A DNA stretch of 64,000 nt from Pseudisothecium myosuroides. Taxonomy: Eukaryota > Streptophyta > Bryopsida > Hypnales > Lembophyllaceae. Of the stretch, positions 47,274 to 57,773 are shown in pieces. A program made the translations under genes and the position numbers. A model generated the notes under the pieces. That model worked only from the letters and a program-made list of their open reading frames with translations. It ran no database searches and was not told the origin of the DNA. The stretch covers positions 6,138,001-6,202,000 of the forward strand of contig OX637296.1 in assembly GCA_951799445.1 (NCBI GenBank), in the 5' to 3' direction. How positions within the stretch are numbered: the stretch's first letter is position 1; every line of letters begins with the position of its first letter.

Positions 47274-48186
47274 ATTTTTTGTGGTAATTAGGGTCTGACA
47301 ACAGCCCGACGCTCCCTTCCTGCATCGAGAACAGATCTGGGAACGGGCCTGAAACGGCCCTCCAATGCCCCCAAATCTCTTCTAATGGATATGTGAAGTG
47401 AGGATTAGTAGTTATGGTCAAGTCAAAAGTTGGAATCGTGGTTAAAAAGTAGAATTTTAGACCTCATTTAGACAGCGTTGAATAACTTTATTCAAAAACA
47501 TTTGAACTAAGAAAAGTTGTAAAATAAATCCAATATTCATTTTCAAAAATCCGTTTGAGATTTTGAGTCTCCAATAAAAAGTTATGCACAAATTGCAAAG
47601 AGGGGTTGGAAGGGACATTTCTTTTAACAATTTCAAACATGCTCGTTGCAATTTGTGCATAAATTTTTATTAAAGATTTGAAATCTCAAATGGATTTTTG
47701 GAGGTGAATACTGGATTTATTTTACAACTTTTCTTAGTTCAAATGTTTTTGAAAAAAGTTATTCTACACTACCTAAGTGAGGTTTGAAATTCTACTTTTT
47801 AACCACAATTTCAACTTTTGACTTAACTATGAGTCCCTTCCAACCCCCTCTCTAAAATTTGACCATAACTTTTGATTGGAAACTCAAAATCTCAAACGGA
47901 TTTTTGGAGATAAACATTGGCTTTATTTTACAACTTTTTTTAGTTCAGATTTTTCTGAAAAAAGTTATTCAACGTTGCCTAAATGAGGTCTGAAATTCTA
48001 TTTTTTAACCACAATTCCAACTTTTGACTTGATTATAATTACTAATTCTCACTTCACATATCCCATATGGGTTGTTCTACCTCCTACCATCCCACTTATA
48101 TAAAGACCTTGTCTTCTCTTCTCTTATACACTATAGTAAGCACCATTCAAAGTTTAATCACCACATGCATTGAACTAATTGGATTA

Positions 48187-48291
48187 TTTATTATTAGGCT
48201 TACTTTTAAATATTTATTTTTTGCCAACCCTACCCTAATACTACAATTTGACAAAAAATGAAAATGATGTTTAGAGGATTGCCGAATCAAC
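48187..48291. other. CACTA interior, unassigned
   Basis: It contains GATGTTTAGAGGATTGCCGA, which recurs at 52133 beside the right CACTA end. Confidence 0.4.
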
Positions 48292-48305
48292 TATTGTGCT
48301 ATTCT

Positions 48306-48870
48306 CTCGGGGGGGGGCACCTAGTATTTTACTACAAACCACGTGCGAACAAGTGGTTTCTAATGAACTATAATTCCAACTTAAAATTTTGAGGGTTGCT
48401 TAATAATGACTATAGGTTTCTATTGCCAAAATTTCAAACTAAAATAATAGTTGAAATGATTTGTACAAGAGGTTGAAAATGGCCTAAAACGGCATGTTTT
48501 TCAACTCAAATATTTATAGAGATCACATTTAGATGACCATTGCATCAATACTCAACTCAAAATGAACTTTCAATAGAGAGCTATTTTTAGGAATTTTTTG
48601 TTCATTTTTTAGACAATTTTTTAGGATATAATATAGGGGTGTGAAAGTTATTTTTCAGTTGTACAATGTATCTAATTACTTCAAAAATTTGTAACTAATT
48701 ATCATTAACAAATAAAAATATCAATAATTCAAAACATAAACTTTTGAAGTAGGAAAATCTAGTCATATTTTTTTTATTTCATTTTATTTAAATTTTAGGA
48801 TATAATATAGGGGGTCCAAAGTTTTGTTCGCACGTGTTTTCTAATGGACACTCTAAGTGACCCCCCCGAG
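48306..48870. mobile_element. TIR element with 8-bp target duplication
   Basis: Starts CTCGGGGGGGGCACC and ends GTGACCCCCCCGAG, flanked on both sides by GCTATTCT (48298-48305, 48871-48878). Subterminal CACGTGCGAACAA is shared with 49132-51141. An 8-bp duplication suggests hAT-like mobilisation. Non-coding. Confidence 0.75.
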
Positions 48871-49909
48871 GCTATTCTGTGAGCTTGCGAGCATGAGCTT
48901 GTAAGCATTGAGTGGGGATTATGTGAGCGTTGAGCTTAGAAATTTGAAAAAGCATTAGAAAATTTCACAATATTTCTAAAACTATACTTTATTAAAAAAA
49001 TTGGTTAAAATTTATTATTTTAATAAGTTTTAATACCTATTATTAAGAGAATTTTTTTCAATGAACAATACATCAAACTATTCTTCACTATAGGACATCT
49101 TATAAAGCCATCATAGGATTATTAAGGACCTCGGGTGGGTCAGTGTGTTAAAAAAATAAGGGGATAGGTGCGAACACCAAGTATTTTTTACAAGGGTATT
49201 ACTTTTTTTTTTTTTTAAAACACGCTATCATTATATAATTTCCTACTTTGGGTTATTAGAGAAGGGTCTTGCATTACTTATAATGCTAAATTGGTATGAA
49301 TAAATGATATGGTAATTTAGATATAAAAAAAAATTCTACTACAATTTTTGTCCTACATTAAATTTCTTTCAAACTTTCTTTTCTTTCCCCCACTAATGAC
49401 TACTTACAACTAGAATTTAACAGAAAAGTGTAGTCAATACTACTATTGTATCTTCCATAAAAATTGTCAATGACACTCATTTACTAGGAAAAAATCATAT
49501 TATCGAATGCTATCAATTGAACTTTAGGTTTAGGTCCTTTTTACATGATTAATATGAATGATATAGAGATCGCTTTTTGATATCAACTTTACTTTAACCT
49601 ACATTGTTTGATTCAATGTACTTGTCTTCACCGTATGCACAATAATATGTAAGAATTATTTTTGCACTATCATGGTAGTATGAAATCATAGTATGAATTA
49701 GAATGTAAGAAATATTTTTGCACAATTATGGTAGTATGAAATGGTAGTATACAATGGTAGTATAAAATAGAATGTTCTCATTGTGTTTACAAACACAATG
49801 AGTGAAAAAAAATGTGCATATCATGTCTAATTATGGAAACACGAACAAAACTGAGCTTGTACACCTAAACTCAAACATGCAGTATTATAACTGATGGGAA
49901 AACTCGAAA

Positions 49910-49954
49910 GCCACCTAAAGCCAGCCACCGTCTACTGTAGAAATTAGTAAAGTC
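49910..49954. repeat. 45-bp direct repeat, unit 1
   Basis: Begins GCCACCTAAAGCCAGCC and ends AAATTAGTAAAGTC. It recurs at 50813-50857 with one mismatch. The 0.86 kb between may be a separate insertion or a local duplication. Confidence 0.8.
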
Positions 49955-50812
49955 AAACACTTGTGTCTACAATGGAAACACCCAAAATCGTCAATATTAA
50001 GCAATTCAGCATAGTTCGAGACACTTTTTTCTAAAAATAACATTTACGTAGTATTAACAAGTGAAAATCATGAATATTCTAAAAAGATTAGATTTTTTGG
50101 ATGTGGTATGTAATTTCTATGATTTTTCAAAGTGCCAGCTCCCTAAACCATTGAAACTGTCACATAGGTGGACCCTAAATTGAAATTTGCAAAAATCCAT
50201 AGTTAGTAAATCAAAGTTAAGTATATTTCTTTCAAAAGCGTCAGCAAATCAAAGTTAAATATTTGTAGGATACATTACTGAAAGTCTAGGGACACATTTA
50301 GTGATAATCTAGGGTACAAAAATGGGAACAAGATCACTTTTGGCTGTCTTTATCTTACTTCAATTCAAAAACATCAACAATCAATGAAGAGGCCCTGCCC
50401 AAGCTGAAGCTATCGGACAACATAACTTTGGCCCATAGGCTGCAATGAATTTCAAAAAAATAAATTTGGGCATGTCATACAAACATCCAACTCCAATATA
50501 AATTTTTAAAAATAATGTGCAAAATTCAAACCGTGTAATCATGCCCAGAGTTTTAAAAAGAGTGCAATGTTTGAAGTTCCCAAAAAATTCTGGTAGAATT
50601 ACCCTTTGGTATTGATAGTATTTGTGTTTCCATTTTTGAATCAAAATCATTCACTACAAATATAAAGTTAAGAGTACTCAAAATTGAAGTTAATTGCAAA
50701 ATTTTACAACCTCATGAGTTCTCACAGGTACTAAATATGAGTGTATGATGCAAGCGAGGATGTCTAAATTTTTAATAATCTGTGATTAGCTCATTTTCTA
50801 AGTTGCATGACA

Positions 50813-50857
50813 GCCACCTAAAGCCAGCCAACGTCTACTGTAGAAATTAGTAAAGTC
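50813..50857. repeat. 45-bp direct repeat, unit 2
   Basis: Partner of 49910-49954. Confidence 0.8.
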
Positions 50858-51358
50858 TATGAAATTATTGAACACTTTGAATGTGCCACTTACAAGGCAG
50901 CAACATTTAATACTTTTGGCAAAAAAAAAGAATAAAAAGGGGGGTATCTTAGGTCTAATTTTTTACTAATTGGACCTATTTTTCTATACCCTATAGTAGT
51001 TTGAAGACATGTCATGGCATTTTTGTACCCTATAGTATAACAAACCAAATTATAATTTTTATCTCAAATGTTTTTTAGGCACCCTATTATTTGTTCGCAC
51101 GTAGTTTTCTACTGCTATCGCTCACTACCCACCCACCCCCGTTAAGGACCTATTACCGTGAACCTATTACCGTGGTTATGTAGAATTCAAATGAAAATTG
51201 TAATTTTTTGTGTTGTCTAAAATATTAGAAGTATAGATTACGACTTTGCTAAATTTAAGAACATAAAACATTGGTGATTAATTAGGATTTGTTTGAAATT
51301 GAATGAAATTGTTTCTTAGAGACTTCAATTTTTCTGGATCAAATCTTTCTTCTTGTTG

Positions 51359-51384
51359 GACTCCCCTCGGCGCCGAGGGGAGTC
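51359..51384. repeat. 26-bp perfect palindrome
   Basis: The palindrome is centred on CTCGGCGCCGAG. A sister palindrome of 22 bp lies at 51439-51460. The two flank an ATTTTT-rich spacer at the tip of a foldback, and both are strikingly GC-rich in AT-rich DNA. Confidence 0.95.
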
Positions 51385-51438
51385 GAAGGTAAAATTTTTA
51401 TTTTTATTTTTATTTATTTTTTAGGCCGGGGGCTGCGG

Positions 51439-51460
51439 CTCCTCTCGGCGCCGAGAGGAG
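51439..51460. repeat. 22-bp perfect palindrome
   Basis: Same core CTCGGCGCCGAG as 51359-51384. Confidence 0.95.
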
Positions 51461-52206
51461 GCCAACATCAAGAAGGGGTTGATAAAAAAAATCAGAATCT
51501 TAGTGGGACAACAATTTCATTCAATTTCAAACAAGTCCTAAGCACTAATTCCCAAGAAACAAGAAGGGAGTAATCAACCAAACAACCATCAGATCAAAAA
51601 TAAAAGAATTAAATCCCACGGAGGTCCTACAAGAGGACAATGATCAACTAATACACAATTTGTTGTAACTAAGCTCATTCCTTACAAAAATAATCCTTAT
51701 CAATCAAATATTTCTTCCAAAATCTTAACAAGTCTGATTACTGCAAGAGGTACCTAGCAACAAGAGGAAAGTGATCTTAAAAATTGAAATCTGAATGGGA
51801 CAATCTCATTCAATTTCAAACAAATCTTAATTAATCATTAATTTCTTTACATCTTAAAATCCAGCAAAGTCCAATAAATATCACATCATTGTTGTTTAAA
51901 GGACCACGGTAATAGGTCCATGGTGATAGGTCCATGGTAATAGGTCCATGGTTAAAATTTACTAGAAATAAAAAAATTTGGCTAAAAACTTTAAATGGAA
52001 TCTCTAAAAAGTTGTATGCTCACAGGCTTAGAAGCTCATGGGCTCACGCTCACACGCTCACAGAATAGCAACCCTGCCAAATCAACTGAGCAAATTTTCT
52101 TTTAGGTCAAATCAACAAAATTATCTTGATTGATGTTTAGAGGACTGCCGAATCAACATAAATGCCTTGATGTTCTGTTAATTGGGACCCCTTTTTTCTT
52201 GTAGTG

Positions 52207-53591
52207 TAATAGTTTCATACCCATATGCCATTCCAACTTCAAAAATTCAAAAATAATCCCACAATTGTCCAAAATTTATATCTAGACGTGGCTTCCATTT
52301 ATCTTTCAAGAAGATGTTACTCACAAATACTTGGAGACACACAAGAATAGAGAATTAAAGGCTAGATAAGCTCTTTTCAAAATCAGCAACAACATCTAAA
52401 AAGAGAGCTAGTCTAACTGAATTGCTTCCAGATAAGTAACCTCAACAAGCGCTTTATTCTTCAATCTGCAAAGACATTGACGACATTACTTAGTACAACA
52501 CTTCATTGTCAACAAAACTTAAGAAGCTCCAATAAGGGAGTGGAATTTTATCATCCTAGATACACAAATTGACCAGACAAAGACTGAAGGACATGGAACT
52601 ACCGTAATCATACTAAATGCAAACTACAAACTGTCTACGGTTTAGATATTTGTAGATCAATTCTATTGAACAGCTTGAAACATGAGAGGTGAAGTACATG
52701 CTTTCATTTAAACTAACAAAAGATATGAAAGCAGCAGAATGCGAAGAGGTGAAGTACAATGCAATCTTACCCTCACCGCCGTTTAGCATTGCCATTTCCA
52801 AATCATGCTCAGCCATGGACTCTCCACCTATGCATCAAGAATTGAAGAGTTCAAGGACTTTATCCGCCACACAGTGATAGGGAGAATGACAGCAATATTA
52901 GGCTACATACACATAAATATTCCCCTCTTGACCTGGCTAGGACATTGCACTTGTAGAGTTGTCAAATTTTCAGAGTCCGCGAAAAAGAAGCATTGATATA
53001 AGACTCTCCTACCTTAACATAAGGTAGAGCTCCTACAAAATCTAAATTTAATGTAGGTTTTAGTGAACATAATCAAAAAAATTTGGTAGATTTTGGAGGC
53101 TCATATTTAACTAATATGTAGATTTTGAATTTTCAATCTCATTGATTTGCACATTTCAGAATTATTGACATTATTAGGTTTCAAGAGTTCAAAATGTTAG
53201 TAATATGTACATTTCATCAATTCAAACATTTTACAATTTCAAATATTAATAAATTTCTTAAACTTTTAAACATTTTAATTCTAAAAATCCTAGATTTCAA
53301 TGAATAGAATTCATTGTATGCAACATAGACAACTTACAAGCCTTATGTGTCCATATCAATTGTCAAGGGTACTGTAAACAAGATTCTTAAAAGGCGGGGA
53401 TGTGGCGTTCCAAAAAATGAATGTTAACGAGATTCACAAAACCAGATGCAAAAGAGATTATATCTCACTTATACAAAACAACTACAAAACTTTAGCCACA
53501 GCATACAATAAAACTTACAGTAGATGCCTAGAGCTCTGGAGTTCACTAGAAGGACGCACTGTGACAAAATCATTGTTAGTAAACTCTAGGA
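52207..53591. other. Duplicated region, copy 2
   Basis: Matches about 13790-15898. It holds the copy 2 version of the candidate exon (about 52782-52832). No other gene. Confidence 0.45.
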
Positions 53592-54333
53592 GGGTGATTG
53601 CAAGAAACACGGTCTATTGATTTTGTTTCGGATTGAACAATACTCATGATTTTTTTCTAGAATACTTTATAGATAATAAATAATTTTTAAAAAATTTAAA
53701 AATATAGCTTATGTATATACCTTTAAGATGAAGGTAACCACCAAAGCAAAAGCATAGAAAAATTCTTGAAGTAGGAAAATTTGGAAAAAGTCAAATCTCA
53801 AGAAAATATAGTTTGATGTTTAATTAGTTAAAAATAGGAAAAATAACTAAATAAAATAAAATAAAAACTATCCATTTGCTCGTCCATTTGTGACAACTCT
53901 ATGGAGATGGTCATTAACCAAAAGAACTACCAAAACAATATTTTACATGATTTGGAATGTAAGTTGAAAGAAGCTCATTTTGTAGACTTCCACACCACAT
54001 AAGATTAATTGTTTTTATTATTCCTTTGGATAGCAGCTACATATCTATTAGAAGACTCTCTCTTCCAAATTTCAACTCAAAATTTTTATTTTTGGGTACC
54101 AAATAGTACTAAAAATTCCCAAATTGGCAAGTGTGATATAAAATCAGGGGCTATTTTTGGGCAGTAAAACATTTGTGAAAATTTCAAAAAAATAAGGTAA
54201 GGTGTATAATAGTCATGATTACCTTAACTATAAAACTTTAGTCATTTGAAGCGCAAACGCAAAAGTTATGGCCAAAAAACAAATCAGCATGTAAGATGTG
54301 ACATAAAATAGGACAGGTGTTTCTTGCAATCAT
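53592..54333. mobile_element. GGGTGATTGCAAG-family TIR element (copy 2)
   Basis: Starts GGGTGATTGCAAGAAACAC and ends GTGTTTCTTGCAATCATCT (one end mutated). Same site as 15899-17548 but without the nested TTAA element. Confidence 0.78.
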
Positions 54334-57300
54334 CTAAGCTTAAGAAAGGAGGCGTCAGTGGCATGAGCTTGTTTATGAAGCACTTCCAAAATCCACCACT
54401 AAGTAAACAAAAGCAATGACTACCAACGTTCACAAAGAAGGCTAAAATTCACTCTATTGCTACTTAAAATTTTCAGTAGCTAAATGTACATTAGAGAAAA
54501 TCTTCCAAAAAATTAGATGTTACTCAAGATTGTAGCAACCAATAGAATTTGATAGCCAATTTGTTACTTCCTCCATGTTGGAATTAGCATCTATTTAGTC
54601 AATTTTGGGTTATAGTACACCCATTCATTCTTTACAAATTACAACTTGCAAAATCCTTTCTCTTCTATTTTTTTTTAATGCCACTCACTTTCAAGGTAGC
54701 CAAAGTTGATGCCTGTTTGTCTTGAACGTAGCATACTGCACTAGTTTCCATAAACTAGTTCCGGGACTAGTTCTGGAATCACTGGTGACTACATTTTGAA
54801 TGGCCAGGTCAATCAACAGCGGCAGCCACACTTGATCCCTCAAGCTGCCTCCCATCGACAACCAGTTCACACCATAATACAGAGTACGAATTTACCAGCT
54901 AACATACAAGAAATCATGGTTGAATTTGCAGTCAGAATCAGCACGCAACTTAAGCGACGAACAATTGCAAGCGCTCGATCAGCCAGACGACGAGAGGCAG
55001 GAACTGAATGAATGCACCAGAGAGCAGGAATGCACCGACGGAATCTAAAATGCCGAGGAAAGTTCTAGCCTGGGACTTGAGTAAGCGTGCATGCATATGC
55101 ATTTCCTCGTTCAGTAGCTAGCTACTTGAATTGCTGCTAGCAACCGTTCAGTCTACAAACGACGTATTGAATCATGAACTATGTGTGCATGTGTGGTACA
55201 ATTGCAAATGAATGAAGAACTGCAGCCAATCTCCGATCCATTCGATCAAGGCGAGAGGCAGGAATGCCGAGTGTAGGAGTGCAACGAATTGAAGCTGAGA
55301 ACTCTGAAGGTGACAACTGACAACCCAAGGGTCAGCTCTTGCGCACATATATATATTCATATATGTGTGTGTATATATAGGTTTTGCGGGCATGGGATCC
55401 CTGCGAATGTTACAGCAAGTTTTTCAACACCTCTAAGTTACTTGGTCACGCTTATAGTTGTGCAATGAGCCTCCTTCGGGGTTCTCCAGCCAACTGGGTG
55501 AATGTAAAAACAGACCCTGTATTTTGTGCTTGACTACAAAACAAATTTCATCCACTCGGATGGACAGCTTGGTCGGGGCTGGTTGCAACTCTACTGCTTC
55601 GCTGGGTCTGGATCTGGTTAATCTTAACTCTTAACAATGATAGTTTAATTTTTTTGGATTTGTTTGATCAATTATGTGCATTATGAACTCTATTCTTTGG
55701 ACAAAACAAATTGAGTCTAAAAACGCATTATAGAGTTGTGAAATATAAATTGAACGCATTGTCTTATTCATTTTTTTGTTGCCCCCTCTCCCTTGTTTTT
55801 GAGCTTATTTGGGTATAACTTTTGTTCCCGGGCACCGATTGGAAAAAAAAGTATATTCTCACAAAGCTAATCAATTTTCCTACTTTAAAAAAAAGTTTCA
55901 AAAAAATCAAAGACAAAAATTGAGACTATAGGTACTTGCCCAAAATCCCATTTGTTCCCTGAAGGGGCAATGGTCCTTTAGGGGTTAATAGCTAAAGAGG
56001 TCCTTGACTATGTTCTCTCCTAAAGTTCCTTGACTATGTTTTCACCAAAAACGCCCCAAAACTCCCATTTCTAGTATAAGTACCAAATTTTGAAAAAAAA
56101 ACATTTTTGGACACATGCAACCATAGGATCTTGTAGTTTATTGGTTTTAGAAGATTTGGAAAAAATTTCAGGAATTTCCATTATGTGGATTGCAAGATAT
56201 TAACGTTTGAATTGACAAAAATCCTTTATTCGGCTCTGCAATAAACAGGGTTGTTGCACTTCACAAGGTCACATTTGTATGAGAAAATGCCTATGTTGTT
56301 GGTGCTTCTTTGGATATATTCTTCAATGCAAGTGGGCTACTTAAAAAATTTCAGATCATTTGGTATTATACAACATATAGGAAAAAAATAGTAAGTAGAA
56401 AGATATGGAGAATGATTCAAAATGCTAAATTGTTAAGAATTTAGTTATGGAATTGAAAAATGCCAATCTCAATGGTTGCAATGTTGTGATGAACAATCTA
56501 CATCCTATGATTTTATTTTTTTCAAAAAATATTGAAGACCAATAATTGAGACCAATTTCACTTAATTTGAGATCCAAAAAATTGTACAAATCCATTTGCT
56601 TTGCAATGTCCCCATGGAAAGAGCAAAGTGTTTTCATGATTTCCACCATTTAAAATTTTAACATGCAAGTGTTGATTTGGAGTTATTTAGAATTTCTACT
56701 TATAAAAAATAATTGCATTTCAACAATTGCAAGGTGGATTGTGTAACGAGTTTGATAGCTCTTCATTTGAACTTAAGGTTTTTGGAAGTACATTTTGGTG
56801 TGCTAATACAATTTCTAGTTGTTCATGTCACCTCCAGTCCCCCAAAATAGGATATGTACATTTCTATTCTTATAATCTCACAACTCCTATGCAATTTCAC
56901 ACTCAAAACTGGTAAGCACATTTATAAGCAAGCTCTTTAAACATCTATATGGTTAGATTTTGAAAAAAAAACAATTTGCTTCATTGGAGATAACTATAAG
57001 CCCATACTCTTTTTACACAAGAAAAACACACTTCAAAAGGCTTAGGCACTTGGGGATTAAAACCACGATCCTTTGGCAGCTTTATTTGTCACATATGAAT
57101 CCGTTACACATCCCTCAAAACCAAGCCATTCTTTGGAGACAAATGGGCAATGAACTTGCATCTAGTTTCGTGCAACTTCCAATGTGAGGGTCGATAGATC
57201 ATGTATTGAGTTCGAGGGCAAAATCAATGGTGATTTCCAACAGTGAGTGGTTTTGGATCACACACACGATACTTGAACTTGAACTTCCATTTCATTAAAT

Positions 57301-57773
57301 TGGCGTGATTTCAATACTTTGGCACCTTTTTTAACACTAAATCTATACTTGTCCTACATGTTAGACCTTTATGTCAAAAAAATTGGCACTAGGATCGCAC
57401 CATTTTAACGAAATTGATGTTTTTGAATTCATGTTTGCACATGTGCAGGTATGATAAGGTCGTGATTTCACCACTCTTTTTTCAAATTCACTATTTCTCT
57501 CCAGCGGTTCAGAGTGGGCTTCGGAGATCTGAAATGCTTTCCCCTCCAGTTGCCGATCAACGCGGTGTAATACAGTCAAGGGGCTTGGATTTCTATTCCA
57601 AGAGACCTCATCCGCAAAATTAAAGCAGGCATTCAGCAGATCTGAAATGCTAACTCAAATACCGTAACACTCTGTTGCAAAGGGGAAGTTTACATTTGCA
57701 TTAATTGCTTATTTACATGGACTCATCAAATGATGAAATCCCTGCTCTCCTACCTGAGAAAAAAGAGAGGCGG
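54334..57773. other. Duplicated intergenic region, copy 2
   Basis: It holds empty sites for the copy 1 insertions at 18696-19293, 20056-20940, 21137-22472 and 23231-26005, plus a copy-2-only segment around 54420-54790. Decayed TTAA-element interior lies at 55750-55990. No gene recognised. Confidence 0.5.

Larger units (their letters stand above)
40176..47387. mobile_element. CATTAG-family element hosting the retroelement
   Basis: The left end CATTAGAAGAGATTTGAGGG (40176) and right end CCCCCAAATCTCTTCTAATG (47368-47387) match the 303-bp element at 37680-37982 on both sides. Only about 120 bp on the left and 104 bp on the right belong to this element. The remainder is the retroelement. The other foldback arm shows the target without duplication (CATGG/GATATG; three bases CAG are extra at the left). 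Confidence 0.8.
40050..48186. repeat. Foldback element, split by insertion
   Basis: The outer left arm (40050-40175, TTCAATGCAT...AAACTTTGAA, GAAGAGAAGACAAGGTCTTT) and its continuation after the insertion (47388-47640) are inverted relative to 47640-48186. Reverse-complement matches include GACAAGGTCTTTA, GATATGTGAAGTGAG and CAACTTTTGACTT. The right side contains a repeated unit (CAAACGGATTTTTGGAG at about 47690 and 47895). No gene. Confidence 0.7.
49132..51141. mobile_element. 2-kb TIR element with 10-bp target duplication
   Basis: Exact TTAAGGACCT flanks lie at 49122-49131 and 51142-51151. Ends CGGGTGGGTCAGTG and CACTACCCACCCACCCCCG are imperfect inverted repeats. It fits a Mutator-like non-autonomous element. 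The interior is AT-rich with a 45-bp direct repeat and no gene. Confidence 0.75.
51146..51955. mobile_element. Inverted-repeat element with 14-bp terminal repeats
   Basis: The left end has two tandem ACCTATTACCGTGR units (51148-51175). The right end has three tandem inverted units GGTAATAGGTCCAT (about 51908-51952). The interior is a foldback with arms TTGTTTGAAATTGAATGA near 51296 and reverse complements near 51530 and 51815. Confidence 0.6.
48292..52075. mobile_element. Mutator-like element with nested guests
   Basis: The ends TATTGTGCTATTCT(guest)GTGAGC and GCTCACAGAATAGCAACCCT are inverted repeats. The flanks GCCGAATCAAC (48281-48291) and GCCAAATCAAC (52076-52086) fit an 11-bp target duplication with one mismatch. 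GTGAGC/GCTCAC motifs are clustered in both terminal zones. No transposase. Guests are at 48306-48870, 49132-51141 and about 51146-51955. Confidence 0.6.
39675..52206. mobile_element. 12.5-kb CACTA-like element, non-autonomous, transposon nest
   Basis: The right end is the reverse complement of CACTACAAGAAAAAA, the standard plant CACTA (En/Spm) terminus. The left end reads CATTATAAGAAAAAA, a mutated version. TAAT flanks both sides if two extra bases at the left are allowed, and copy 1 is uninterrupted near 13773 (GACTAACACTTTC). I see no transposase. Nearly all of its length is nested insertions: a foldback (40050-48186) holding the Penelope/rvt-like retroelement, and a Mutator-like element (48292-52075) with its own guests. 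Confidence 0.72.

Noticed and set aside
47071..47421. Minus-strand ORF across the 3' repeat end, also 41488-41934
   Set aside because: It runs through the repeat into different flanks on each side, so it is a chance frame.
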